A DNA stretch of 64,000 nt from Rhizophagus irregularis (lineage: Eukaryota > Glomeromycota > Glomeromycetes > Glomerales > Glomeraceae): NCBI RefSeq assembly GCF_026210795.1, contig NC_089448.1:558001-622000 (forward strand), written 5' to 3'. A program made the position numbers and the translations under genes. The notes under the pieces were generated by a model that ran no database searches, was not told where the DNA came from, and saw only the letters and a program-made list of their open reading frames with translations. Shown here one piece after another: positions 31,826-44,804 of the stretch (the first letter of the stretch is position 1; every line of letters begins with the position of its first letter).

Positions 31826-33106
31826 GGTGAGTAATTCTACAAAACGTTAAAATTCATTATTTAAGTTTTATTTTATTCAATTTACTCTAAACCGATTTGG
31901 CTGATTCAAGAATTACTATCAAATGAGAACGATGCTTTTAGAGCATCCAGAAAGGTCTACTCGTCCCATATGACTTGCAGCTGAACCCTTTTCACCAACT
32001 CTGGTTCCTGCTCCTGATGATGGTTATTCGCGACTTTCAGCATCAGTATAGTAAGAGTATTATATTATTATTATTCGCTATGTAAGAATTAGGTAATGTA
32101 GTATTGATAAACTTCAACAGTTATTTGCAATAACTCTTATTATATTTTCGAAACATTGAAGAAATAGCAAACAATATATTCCCATAATTTATAACAGTTT
32201 ATGAACATCATGTCCTTACCTCAAAAAAAAAATAATAATAAATACTGGGCTGGTATTCTTTGGAATAGTGAATAAGATAGTTGTATATTTTCCATCTAGT
32301 TAAATCTCAGCTTTTGTCGTTTTAAAAGAATCTTTATAATCTACAAGATCATTAAAATATGTTTTTTGTCTCTGTTCAAGTCAAAAAAAAAATAACGAAA
32401 AAGAAATTCTGAAATAATTGACTATTAAAGTCTTAGGAAGGTTCAAGTAACTGGCATAACTGATTTTATGTGTACAGATAATTAGTGATTTAACAAATTC
32501 CGAAACACTTGGTATCAGGATAAAATAAGTTGTTATTCAGTTAGAAACATTTTGCTTGATAAATAATCAATATAAAATCTTATGTAGTATATAATAAAAT
32601 AATTTTAAAAAGATTTTAAATAAGACAAGTGCATTAATTAAGTTATAAATTATTGAATATTACTTGTTTATTTAAGTTAAATTTATTGCATTTACACCTA
32701 CAATTTTTAAATCTTCACATATTTTTTTTAGTAAATAAACAAATATATAATTTCATAATATGGTAAAATCCTGCTTAACGTGATTCTCACTAATTTAATT
32801 AAAAAAAAAAATAAAATAAAATATCCAAAATACACGTAAGAAAGGTTAACGCTAAACAGAATTTTAAATTGTAATGTTATAAAAAAAAACTTTCTTGAAA
32901 AATAACGTACTATAAATACTATAACGTTAGTAATATTGGTAACGCCAACTTAAATTTGTTGATTACTTTAATTTCGATTTTTGCACTATTTGAAACTAAA
33001 AAAAAAATCAATAAATAATATATTGGCTTAGATATGGATAAAAAAACAATATTAATAATTAATCACAAATTAAAAAAATTAAAAAAATTTACACCTTAAT
33101 AAATGT
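31826..33106. other. Intergenic, AT-rich
   Basis: A-runs and short AT repeats only; no gene seen. The last part is the 3' flank of the kinase locus to its right. Confidence 0.4.
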
Positions 33107-36100
33107 TTAATTATTTAATAAAGTAAGAACAATTCGACAACATTCTAAAGATTCTATTTAATAAATAAAATCTTCATTAGTATCTTTAACAATTGATTTA
33201 CATTTTTTAAATAATAAGAATATTAATTAATACCTGAAAATTCCTTGCTTATTATATTATCATTCTGCTCGTAATAATCATCAGAATTTTTTGGTTCGGG
33301 AAGATTATTAAAATTAAGAAATCTACTTTCATATGATAATCCCAAACTAGTTGAAGACTTGAAGGTGTAGTGATATTTGATGAATTATTGTTAATATTAT
33401 CTGCTTCTTTAATTTGTGCTTGTAATATTATTGTTTGTTCATCACTGGATTTACAATTCCATGTGTATAAAATATTTTCAATTTCTTCTGCTTTTGGTCG
33501 ATTTAATGGATCCGAATCTAAACATCTTTTAATTAAATGTACAATTAATTGAGGTACTTTAATATTAAACCTTGGTCTAAGTCCTTGACAAATTCCTATT
33601 GCTAAATTTTCATGTCTTATATTATAATATGGGCGTAATCCAGAAATTACTTCATACATAATTATACCAAAACTATAAATATCAGCAGCCTTGGTATATT
33701 TTTGCCCTCTTAAGATTTCAGGAGCTATATAAGGTAAATTACCATAAATTAAAGTTTCTGATGCTCCATAATTTGCAGGTTTGCATAATCCCATATCAGT
33801 TATAACCGTATTATGTTTTAGCTTTAATATATTACCAATATGCAAATCACGATGAAATAATTCCTTTTCATGAATGCATTTAAGTCCAAGTATTGCATCT
33901 TGTAAATAACCAATCTTTTTGTCCCAATTTAATATATTATAATTTTTATCCAAATAATCTCGTAAATTTCCTTCTTCCGCATAATCTAAAATCATCATAT
34001 AATCTTTTGTTTTTGAATTATAATAAAACTATTGTCGATTTTTCCTTTATTATGTGACATAATCTATATGAAAGTAAAGTTACAAATTATATTAGTAAAA
34101 TTGAAAATTTAAACATTTAATTAAGTAAATTAAATTAGTAAAATTAATATACCTCATTCATAAATTCTAATGTAACATGTTCTGAATTATCTAAACTTTT
34201 TAGAGCCACAATCATATTTGTATTATTTCTTTTCCAATTTTGATTATCATTATCCCATTTATCTATATATCCAATATCCATCAATCCAACTTGCTCTATA
34301 TATTTTGCCAAATCCTCCTTTTGTAATATACTCAATATCATATAATCTATCATAAGGCACCCATTCTAATGTTTTTTTAAATACTTTATAGTTATCAAAA
34401 ACTGATAATTGAGTATCTTGAATAAATTTATCAATATTATCGTTACCACTAGTCCAATTTTTAAAAATTTCGTTGAAAATGTATTGCATAGTTATATTTA
34501 TAATATCTATTATTCAAAACAAGCATATAATTTTGTGTTTCTGGATCCTGAGTTATTCCATAAAATATGTAATCCATCTTAATTCACAAATAAAGATTAT
34601 ATATTAGTAGAAATTAAATTTTGCAACATTTTATCAAAACCAATCATTTACTTTATTAATAAATTCTAATACAACTTCTTTTGGATTATTTAAATTTTTT
34701 AGAATTACAAGCATATTTTGATTTTCTCTTATTTTTATCATTCCAATTATAAATATTTCCATCAATCAAGTATGGCTTATATAATTCAAACCCACTTTTC
34801 GTAATATTATAAAATCTATCATAAGGTATCCATTCTAATACTTTTGTATTTTCATGAGCTAATAACTGAGTATCTTGAATAAAATCAATATCATCATTAC
34901 CACTATTCCAATTTTTAAAATTTTGTCGAAAATATGTTACATTACATGTATAATAATAACATTTTTCACATCCATTCAAAACCATCATATAATTATTTGT
35001 TTCTGGATTTTGAGTTCTTAAATTTACTGATATATTATATTTATTAGATTAAAACAGATCACAGAATTTATGGAATAAGTTCAAATTTTATTAAATAATA
35101 AATTAACTATACCTCATTCATAAATTCTAATGTAATATTTTTTGGATTAGTTAATATTTTAAGTATCACAGTCATATCTTTCCCAATTTTGTTTTTCATT
35201 GTTCCAATAACGTATTTTTCCATCAATCCATTTTGTTATATAAGTTTTGCAAAATTTGCTTTTTATGGTGTTATTAAATCTATCATAAGGCATCCATTCT
35301 AGTGCCTTTTTTTGATAATGAACTGATAACTGAATATCTTGAATAAATTTATCAATATCATCATTACTACTAGTCCAATTTATGAAATTTTGTTGAAAAT
35401 TTATTGCATTACATACGTAATTACATATTTTACATTTATCATTCAAAACCATCATATAATTATTTGTTTCTGGATTTTGAGTTATTCCATAAAATTCATG
35501 ATCTATTTTAATCTAATAAATATAATAATTTATCAGTAAAATTAAGAATTTCAAACTTTCATTAAGTAATAAATTAATTATACCTCATTCATAAATTCTA
35601 ATGCAATATTTTTTAAATTATTTATTCTTTTCAGAGTCACAATCATATTATTATTTCTATTCCAATTTTGATTTTTATCATCCCAATGATTTATATTTCC
35701 ATCAATCCAATTTGCTCCACATATTTCGTCAAAACTGTTTGTTACAATATTATAAAATCTATCATAAGGTATCCATTCTAATGCTTCTTTTATATTTTCA
35801 TGAGCTAATAGCTGAGTATATTGAATAAATTTATCAATGTCATCATTACCACTAGTCCAATTTATGAAATTTTGTTGAAAATGTATTGCATCACATACGT
35901 AATTACATCTTTTACATTTATCATTCAAAACCGTCATATATTTATTTGTTTCTGGATTTTGGGTTATTCCATGAGATCCATGACTCTGCAAATATAATAG
36001 ATCATAATACATTAACAAAAATATTGTTTCGAAATTCATTAGATAACAAATTAAATATACCTCATTCATAACTTCCAATTTAATATTTTTTAAATTATTT

Positions 36101-36465
36101 ATTCTTTTCAGAATCACAATCATATTATTAATATTTCTTTTCCAATTTTGATTTTTATCATCCCAATGACTTATATTTCCTTCAATCCAATTTGCTTCAT
36201 ATATTTCGTCAAATCTGCTTTTTGTAATATTATAAAATCCATCGTAAGGTATCCATTCTAATGCTTCTTTTATATTTTCATGAGCTAATAGCTGAGTATC
36301 TTGAATAAATTTATCAATATCGCCATTACCACTAGTCCAATTTTCAAAATTTCGCTGAAAATTTATCGTGTTACATGTAAAATTACATTCTTCACATATA
36401 TTTGATGGCTTAATTAGCTTTTTGGTACTTTTGATAAAAGAATCCATTAAGACTTTTAAAATCAC
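33107..36465 (-). pseudogene. Protein kinase locus with five tandem N-lobe exons, probably non-functional
   Basis: Minus-strand order: N-lobe exons 36465-36061, 35985-35584, 35512-35113, 35016-34652 and 34577-34153; catalytic exon 34063-33234; last exon 33153-33107 (phase 1, ending ESLECCRIVLTLLNN). Each N-lobe exon carries zinc-ribbon cysteines (in most copies), NFxNWTSGNDDIDKFIQDTQL, EWIPYDRFYNI, WIDG, NQNWKR, VILK-like Lys and ends MNE(V) at a GTATA or GTAAA donor. Only the fifth has a canonical GGFGKIYRA loop. The C-lobe has HRDLHIGN, TDMGL and APE. Exons 1-2 are intact; exons 3-5, the junction before the C-lobe and the C-tail near 33355 carry frameshifts or stops. Alternative use of single N-lobe exons cannot be excluded. 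Confidence 0.7.
34153..36465 (-). repeat. Tandem array of exon+intron units, about 475-bp period
   Basis: Five head-to-tail copies of one kinase N-lobe exon with its intron. For example the ITQNPETN(N/K)Y block and the AATTGGACTAGTGGTAA block recur every 470-480 bp. Exons 1 and 2 are the most alike. Confidence 0.8.
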
Positions 36466-36706
36466 GAATGAATTCAGGCCAATAAAATGACAAAAAAGAT
36501 GTAAAAAAGCGACTTACTGAAAAAAAAATTTTAACCTAAAAAATAAGAATCATATAAGAACAATACTTACGCGTAATTGTTAGTTGTAACAAACAATGGT
36601 GTACGGCAGTAACGGCAGTTGGCCGCAAAACGCCAAAAGGTATGTTTTTGTCTGACAAAAGATTGTCGGACAATGATCAGCTCGGTTTGTAGAACTTGTG
36701 CCCATC
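36466..36706. other. Upstream flank of the kinase array
   Basis: Contains ACGGCAGTAACGGCAGTTGGCCGCAAAACG-like short repeats. No gene. Confidence 0.35.
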
Positions 36707-37021
36707 ATGAAGACGTTTGTCACTACACAAGTTACAAAAAATAAACCTTTATTAAATTTGATAAAAGTTATAACAATTCCCGAGTTTCATAATAAAATAG
36801 AATTAAATAATGAAATGAAAAATTTAAGAAAGAAAATAAATTCTAAGATCTATTATTATCCTACTAAATTCCACGTAATGTATTTCAAGAAAAATAAAGA
36901 ACCAATTAAAATATTAATTTCCTTTAAAAAATCTCATATAAATTATTCGCTGCCCCTTCGTCACGATTATGTAGATCACTTTTCAGGTAATTACCAACCA
37001 ATAAAAATAATTAACCAATAA
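36707..37021 (+). CDS. Small basic hypothetical protein
   Basis: 104 codons from ATG 36707. Lys/Ile/Asn-rich but with an even spread of residues (FHVMYFKKNKEPIKILISF, HDYVDHFSGNYQ). It is divergent from the kinase array. No recognisable domain; a chance frame in AT-rich DNA is quite possible. Confidence 0.3.
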   Translation: MKTFVTTQVTKNKPLLNLIKVITIPEFHNKIELNNEMKNLRKKINSKIYYYPTKFHVMYFKKNKEPIKILISFKKSHINYSLPLRHDYVDHFSGNYQPIKIINQ

Positions 37022-37189
37022 AATTGAACAACTAGTTTAACGTCACCGCGGACCCAATCCTCTAAATAACAACCAATAAAATAAAATAATAGGACCACAG
37101 TAAATTAAAAACATACACTTAAATTAAATATAATACTGCGCCCCAAAATTAATGATTTCAACGCTGATCTTTTCAGCGTTGGATGGCAT

Positions 37190-37690
37190 TTTGTCCAAAA
37201 CTAAAAATTTTAAATTTTATTAGAAAATTTTTTGTGAATTTTTTTTTTCTTTTTTTATTAGAATTTTTTATAAATAAAATTTATTGATAGAGAATTTCTT
37301 TTTTAATATGGGTAAAGCTTTTTTATTGAATTTCTTTGGGGAATTTTTTTTTAATAGAAAGATTTTCTACTTTGATAAAAATTTCTGTTAGAAAATTTTT
37401 TTATTGATAGAATGATAGGGGAATTTCCTGGGAGTTTTTTTTTAATGAATAATTTCGTTGAAGGATTTTTTTTTGATAGACATTTCATTGGAGAATTTTT
37501 TAATAAGATTTCATTTTTGATTAGTATTAGGTTTCGCTAAATCAATTGGTTTATGTGCAACGTTCAAGTCCCTATATAAGTCCAAATAAATTGGGTTATT
37601 ATTTTAATTTTTTTTGGCAAATAATAAATATTGTTGGAAAAAATTTTTAAAAGGAGAGAATTTTTTTGATAGAGAATTTCGTTAAAGAAT
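37190..37690. repeat. T-rich degenerate minisatellite
   Basis: Loose repeats of GAGAATTTCGTTARAGAATTTTTTT and TTTTTGATAGA. The same family reappears at 42760-42960 and 43870-44770. Confidence 0.6.
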
Positions 37691-37704
37691 TTTAGATCGA
37701 TGAG

Positions 37705-38095
37705 TTATTGCGGTTTTCAGAAATGTTGGCATTGATAGATTTTCAATATATTGTATATTTTGTGTTTTTGTGTTTTTCCGGACATTTTTGATGACAATTT
37801 CTGGACAATTTCCAGATATTTTCTGGACAAAAAAAAACAAACAAAATATAATTTTTTTCCGGACATTTTCGATGACAATTTCTGGACATTTCCTGGACAT
37901 TTTCCAGATATTTTCCGGATATTTTACAGACAAAATATTGTATTTTTGTTTTGTATTTTGTGTTCTTTTTTGTCTGGAAAATGTCTGGAAAATATCCGGA
38001 AATTGTCATCAAAAATGTCCGGAAAAACACAAAAACACAAAATATACAATATATGGAAAATCTATCAATGCCAACATTTCTGAAAACCGCAATAA
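37705..38095. mobile_element. 391-bp foldback element with about 103-bp TIRs
   Basis: TTATTGCGGTTTTCAGAAAT at 37705 is repeated inverted as ATTTCTGAAAACCGCAATAA ending 38095. The arms are almost identical for about 100 bp, through to GACAATTTC(C/T)GGA. The core is built of ATTTTCYGGACAT and its complement. Four open frames overlap here only because of this symmetry. Confidence 0.75.
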
Positions 38096-38139
38096 ACGAA
38101 TTTTTGAACAAGCAGGTGATAAAATAGTAAGAGTTAAGA

Positions 38140-39065
38140 GTTATTGTGGCAAATGAAGTGTGTAAGGATTTAAGTGTTAGCGTGTCGGATACGAGTCCAG
38201 GAGCGTTAAAGAAGATGCGAGAAAATTATAAACTAATCGGTGAAGAAATCATCCGCATGGCAAAAAACATGAAGTCATCAACGCAAGGAACGAAGAGAAG
38301 ATTCTGATAGCGAATAAACAAATTTGTCCTAATAAATTAAACAAATTTAAGATCAAGTCTTTGGATTTGCGTTTGGATTTGGTTGAAGTTAACACGCGGA
38401 CGAAGATGGAATTTCGCCCGATATTTGGATATATTTCCGTCAAGAGCGTAGATTTATGGAATTTTTCTTAATGTTTTAATTTTTTTTTATTATTTTTATT
38501 TTGTTTTTCTTTTTATTTACAGCAATATATCAGAAAGTTTAATTTTTTAGTCTAGTCAATTCTTAACGCTTTATTTTAGAGAAAATTTTAGAAAATACAG
38601 AAATCATAGGATAATATGAAAAAATTCATAAAAAAATTTAAAAAAGTTTTTAGATTAGTAGCGTTTTTTACACAAAAGATAGATTCTTAAAATTAACAAT
38701 TTTTATTTTTTAGATTTATCATAGTTATTTTTTAGTCTCTTTAGAATAGATCGGTTAGTTATAGAGGGTAATATAAATTTTTTATATTATTTTCTAGGTA
38801 TTTGTATAATAATGTATTTTTTTAAATAAGCATAATTATTTAATAAACGCGTTACTAATTTTTTTTTTAAAAAAAAGAACATGAAGTCGTTCAAAAATAT
38901 ACTATGTTGAACGAAGACTTTACCAAGCAAAAGGCTTAAGGATGAAAATAGAGGGAAAGATTTAAAGAGTAAGAGCGAAAAGAGATTACAGAGTAGTCCA
39001 ATGGACAAGAAAAAGTGGAGGATTTAAAGGAAATGATGGATCGATTGAGAATCGGTAAATGGTTA
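38140..39065 (+). pseudogene. Decayed coiled-coil gene
   Basis: Plus-strand fragments in changing phases read as protein. VCKDLSVSVSDTSPGALKKM is followed by YKLIGEEIIRMAKNMK, then ILIANKQICPNKLNKFKIKS and LVEVNTRTKMEFRPIFGYI (to about 38460). After an AT-rich gap come charged fragments (DLKSKSEKRLQSS, KKKVEDLKEMMDRLRIGKW) to 39065. The pieces suggest a long helical protein. No family recognised. Confidence 0.4.
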
Positions 39066-39932
39066 GTTTGAAGTCACGTGATTTCACGTTATAAATTTTT
39101 CAAATTTAACGTTAACACATTTATCTAGTTAGTTTAGTGGATGTGTAATATTTATAGTTCAATAGATAAAATTTTGTCTCAGGATAGTCATCCAAATTTT
39201 TATTTCGTTATTTATAATGTAGACTAGTCACAAATTTTAGATTAGTATTGACTAACAAAATATTTTTAGCAGTTGTAAATTTTTTAGTATACGTGAGTAT
39301 TTCGGATTTTCGGTATCTAAATGTTTTGAAAAAATTTTTTCCATCAGTAATTCCGATTGAATATTAGGATTATTGTGATTTTCATAAAAAAATGTTTCGA
39401 ATGTTTCGTTACTTGTTATGTGAATTATTTTGCATACCTTAAATTCATAATTTTATTTTGTTTGTCAATTTATTTGATCCTAAATATCTTATAAGTTTCT
39501 TAATAATTTTAACGTAAAATTAAATAACAAGAGGTTATTGTAAAAATTTGACAATCTAATCTATTTTTATAAATAAAATAAATTTCTTGACATAGAACGT
39601 GTGTACAAATATTTTATTGTCATACTTTCATGAGATGACATGTTGATAAAAGCAAGATTATTCTTTCAACTTGTTTTAATAAATTCATGTATAACGAATG
39701 GAATAATCTGTCAAAATTTACGTTAAGACTTAAATTACTTAATTTTCGTCTAAATCAGTCAATATACGGTATTTATACATGTAATAATTTGAATAAATTT
39801 ATTAGAATAATTTAAATTACAAACTAATACTAATTTTGTAAAACATTTACTATTCTAGTCTTAGTGTTTAAATAATCCATGATAAATAAATAAATAAGTG
39901 ATAATAATTGAAAATATAAAAAAATAATATTG
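39066..39932. other. 3' flank of a kinase gene, duplicated at 51.2 kb
   Basis: AT-rich. From about 39400 it is recognisably similar to 51200-51700 (shared blocks such as TTTTATTGTCATACTTTCATGAG and TTAGTGTTTAAATAATCCATGATAAATAAATAA). Confidence 0.5.
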
Positions 39933-42218
39933 TTAATTTGATTTATCAAAAAATCCATCTAAAGATAAATAATAACAAATTATAGATTAATTATTTTCTT
40001 TATAAAGAAATTTATTTATTTTAAGAACTTACCATCAGGAATTTCCAGTTCATCTTGTTCTTTTGAATGAAGGTTTGGATTATTATATACTTCGTCATCA
40101 TCTGTAATAGATAAGTAAATAGAATTAAACCGGTATTAAAATCGTTCGTTATTACGTAGAATTTTCACCTACCATCGACATATTTTTGAGTTTTTTCTTT
40201 TTCGTCATCTAAATTTTTAAATAAAAGTCACGTTTTAATAAATGAAATTGATATAGTAATTTTATTCGTTAGTAATTTACTTACTATTTGACTTTATTTG
40301 CAACTTTTTAAATAATTTAGATAATTTTTTATTACTATCTAAAAATTAAGATATAAAGTTAATATATAAATCAATCTCGATTTGTCAATAATTAAAATAT
40401 ATTACCTCTAAAAATAGTAATTACTTTTGATGATTTGCTACTATTCTGCTCATTTGATTTATTAAAGTCGTTAACTAAAATAAAAATTAATTATTAAACG
40501 TCATTATATGATAATTCAACGCTATAATGTTATTAAATACTTACTACTGTTAAAATCATACAATTTACTATGAAACGCTATTAGCAGTAAAATAAAGTAT
40601 TTAAAACTAAATTATTATAGTAACCAAAAAATGGTAGAAATTATTATTTGTACGGTTATACCTTCTTGTTCTTCTATTATAATAAAAAAGATAACGTTAA
40701 TAATGTATTTTAAAATAACTGAATATATTCATTAATAAAATATTATACACTTATACCTTCTGTTGCATTTCTTGGTTCATGTAGATTTCCAAAGTTGTGA
40801 ATTTTACTTGTAAATAATCTGCTACTTGTATAATTTTCTTCTACTTTATTCTTTTCTAAATTATCCATTTCTGATTTGAATAATTCATCTGACATATTTT
40901 GATAATATAAATTAATTTTTTCCATTTTTATACAAAGTGTATAAGCGTCAGGTCTTTTTAATGGATTAGCATCCCAACATTCTTTCATTACATTTTTATA
41001 TTCTAATGGAGTTCCTGGCACAATTTTTGGTCTTATACCGTTAATAATATTCATTACAATATCACTTTCATGTTCATAATTTATAAATGGTGGTTGTCCA
41101 GATGAAATTTCCCACATAAGAATTGCAATACTATAAATATCAGATGCAAAAGTATATTCTCCTCCAACAATAACTTCGGGTGCTATGTAAGGAAGATTTC
41201 CATATATACTTTCTGATGGTTTATCGGCAGGTCCACAAAATCCAAGATCACTAATACACCAAGAATTATCAAATTGAAGATATAATATATTTCCAGAATG
41301 TAAATCTCTATGAATTGCTTTCTCTTTATGAATAAAATAAAGTGCAAGAGTTATTTCATTAATAATTATCATTCTATCTTTCCATGTAAGTTGTTTATGA
41401 TTTTGTTGTAAATATTTTCTTAAATCTACACTCATTTTATTCATTACAAGCATATAATTTCCATTTGATGGATTTTGCGTTAAACCAAAACATCGAAGAA
41501 CTCTTGGCCATTTATTACTTATAGTTAAATGTGATTTAGCCTAAAAGATAATAAATTTGTAAAAATACTAGTGTTAATACAACAAATTACAACAATTTTA
41601 TAAAATATAGAATACAATAATACAAACCTCTTCAAACCAACTTTGATTTGCACTTTCAACATTTTCTAATTTTTTAAGCACTATAGCACGATTTCCAAGT
41701 CTCGTTAATTGTTTTTTTTCAGAATCCCATTCATCATAATGTCCATCAATCCAACCTGCTGTATAAATTTCAGAAAATCCACCTTTTGTTAAATATTTAA
41801 TATCTTCTAAATTACTATATGGGATCCATTCAACTACCATATTTGGCATAAGTGATTCCATTTGACATTTCTGTATTAAATTATCAATATCATCATTTCC
41901 AGATGTCCAATTTGAAAATTCTTCTTTTAAATAATTTCGAACACAATATTCACAATATAATGTGGCTAAACATTCTTGCTTACAATTTTCACAAACTCTT
42001 TTTGTTCCTGAATTATAGTTAACTTTATCTCGATCATAACTTTTAGTTAACCGTCTTATTGCATAAGTTTTTTCATCATTTGTAAGAATTTTATCATCAA
42101 GGACTGTTTGCTTTTGAAATTCAAATTGTTTGTGTATATCATTGTAAATACTAGTATCTATTAATGTTATCGCTCTTTTAATTGTTGCATAAATTAATTC
42201 ATATCGAAGGGTGGACAT
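39933..42218 (-). CDS. Zinc-ribbon TKL-like protein kinase with micro-exon tail
   Basis: Nine exons: 42218-41628, 41540-40757, 40673-40662, 40577-40545, 40474-40406, 40338-40285, 40208-40173, 40101-40033, 39958-39933. They total 1674 nt, 557 residues, with GT-AG borders and no stop. Exon 1 holds two Cys pairs (CENCKQEC, CEYC), FSNWTSGNDDIDNLIQ and the Gly loop GGFSEIYTA with VLKK. Exon 2 holds HRDLHSGN, SDLGF (for DFG), APE and the C-lobe, so it looks catalytically competent. Exons 3-8 (12, 33, 69, 54, 36, 69 nt) are all phase 1-1 and encode a charged, Ser/Lys/Asp-rich disordered tail. Each could be skipped without changing frame. Micro-exon borders are my reading of the sequence. Confidence 0.75.
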
Positions 42219-43523
42219 AATGAATGAATTATTTTAAGTTCGGTTCACTTGAATTCCGTGATAAATTAGTAAAATGCAAATTGATGATCAAACTTCATTT
42301 TGTGCCACATAAACTTGAGGTACCGTAATATTTTACGCCTCATACCCAAAAAAAGAAAATCATTTATCTATTCCAATTTTATTTTTAAAAATTAAATCTC
42401 ACTTAAAAAATCAATATAAACATGATTGATGAAAAAGCCAATTTTTTTTAGTCATTTTCAGTTGAATTTATTTTAAATAAACAACGTGGTGAATAATTAA
42501 AATGAAAGGTTATAAGAAACCATTTAATTCATTATTTTTATGTTTTAAAAAAAAAAAATGAAAGAAATCTTTACGTCATAATGTACTTAGGTTTCATGTT
42601 ACACAATTCAAATTATTTATATGGAGACTATTTTAAACGTCAGTGTAATATATAGACTTACTATTTAAATAACTGTTGATTTAATTACCGGAAAATTATA
42701 TAGTCAAATATTTATATAACGATTTACTATATTCCATTTAAGATATTTATTTTTTTAACGGTTCAATCTAAAATCTTTTTATTTAATAAAATTCATTTTT
42801 AAAAATCTTTTTTTTTAATGAGAAATTTTTTTTATAAAGTCTATGGAAATTTTTTAATAAAATCCATTTGAATTTTTGATATAGATTTTTGTTTGAGAAA
42901 ATTAATGAGAAATTTTTTGAGAAATTTCTGCATCAAGTAATTGATGCATTCAAAAAAATTTACAAAATTAATTTATTATTGAAAAAGGTGTTTAATTGAA
43001 AAATCTTAAAATATTAATAATTTTTGGTATAACAGAAATCGGCAGGTAAAAATGGAGTCTGAAATTTAGAATTTTCATAGGGGAACTGATCATCATGTCC
43101 AAAAATTTTAGAACTTGAACAAATGGTGGAAGAGTTTAAAAAAGTATATAAAGTTTACATTTTTAACGCATTTTGACAATATTCACTCCTTTACGAACAC
43201 GTAGATATAAAATTTCACGTTAGCTAATAGTAGTTTGAAATCTTTCTTTCCAAAAAGTTATCTCGGCTCGTATGCGTTGCCAAAAGTGTAGACCCAAAAA
43301 GGGCCAAGGAGGGCTAGGTGTCAGCGCTTAAAAGGAAGAAGTAACAGAAGTTTAGGACTATAAAATAAGATGACTATTAGCTTTTATTTTGAGGATTTTT
43401 TGCTCTGGTTTTTTTTCGGTCTTTTGGAATTTTTGCCTTGTTTTTTTTTGATCGGCGCAGCAAAAATTCAGCACGCAGTCAAATTGCCAGGCGTTCATCC
43501 TCAGTACCTATGGCAAGTGGTAG
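42219..43523. other. Intergenic
   Basis: Upstream flank of the kinase gene, a patch of the T-rich GAGAAATTTTTT repeat (42760-42960) and a slightly more GC-rich stretch from 43250. No gene seen. Confidence 0.4.
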
Positions 43524-43869
43524 TGGTCAAAAGTGCGTAGCAAAACATAGCGTGTACACGCTACAAAACATAGTGTATACACGTTATCTTTTACGGCGGG
43601 TTACCCCTGTTCTGTTGGATTAACCTGTCAATTTCGGGGTAACCCGCCATAAAAAACAGCGTGTATATGCTACATAATTTAACATGTATACGCTTTATAT
43701 TATAACGGTTTATTAATTTATTTTGGACCAAATTTTAAAATTTTCAAGGGATTGAATACCTGCCGCTTCACATATCAGGTACCCGCCGCTTCACAAATCG
43801 GGTACCCGCTGCTTCACATAGCGGGTAAACGCTATTTCACATATCGGGTACCCGCCATTTAATTTTTTT

Positions 43870-44770
43870 TTAAAAAAAATTTTTTTTTTTTTTGATGGAT
43901 AATTTCGTTAAAAACTTTTATTTGATAGAAATTTCATTGGAGAATTTTTTTTAATAAGATTTTTTTTTTTTGACGTATACTTAATTTGTTGGAGCAATTT
44001 TTTTTAACAGGAGAGATTTTTTTGATAGAGAATTATTTGAGATTTTTTTTTTTTGTAGAAAATTATTTGAAGAATTTTTTTAATAGAGAAGATTCTTTTT
44101 TTGATAGATAATTTCGTTAGAAAATTTTTTAACAAGTGAAATTTTTTTTGATAGAGAATTTTGTTACGAATTTTTTTTTAATTGAAGGAGTTTTCCTTAA
44201 TAAAGAATTTCTTTTGGGAATTTTTTTAATAGGTGAAAGTATTTTTGACGGAGAATTTTATTAGAGAATTTTTTTTTAATAGGGGGATTGTTTTTGATAG
44301 AGAATTTCATTAAAGAATTTTCTTAAATAGATTTCGCTGAGAATATTTTTTTTTTGATAGGAATTTCATCATAGAATTTTTTTTTGATAGATAATTTCGT
44401 TAGTGTAAATTTTTTTAACAGGGAGATTTTTTTTGATAGAGAATTTCGGTAAAGATTTTTTATTTTAATAGGAGAGGAGTTTTTTTTTTGGTATAGAAAT
44501 TCTTTTGAGAATTTTTTTTAATAGGTGGTAAGAATCTTTGAATTTTTCTTTAATCGGGATATTTTTTTTGATTGAGAATTCATTAGAGAATTGTTTGTTG
44601 AAAAATTTTTTTATTTTTTTGATGGAGAATTTTGTTTAGAAATCTTAATAGAAAATTTTATTGAAAATAGTTTTTTTTAATAAGTGTATCGAGAATTTTG
44701 GCTTGAAAATTTTTTTTAATAAAGAATTTCATTAGAGATCTTTTTTTTTATAAAAAATTGATTGGAAAAT
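43870..44770. repeat. T-rich degenerate minisatellite (GATAGAGAATTTCGTTAGAG family)
   Basis: About 20 imperfect units of a 40-50 bp motif: TTTTTTGATAGAGAATTTCGTTAGAGAATTTTTTTTAATAGG. Confidence 0.65.
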
Positions 44771-44804
44771 TTTTTATTAAATTTACAATTTTAATAAATT
44801 TTTA

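Noticed and set aside
37682-38156. Four overlapping ORFs on both strands
   Set aside because: Result of the inverted-repeat symmetry and low-complexity core of the foldback element.
40743-40760. Kinase stop at 40743 as natural gene end
   Set aside because: A GT donor at 40756 and a chain of in-phase exons giving an exact 557-codon frame argue for splicing past it; kept only as an intron-retention alternative.
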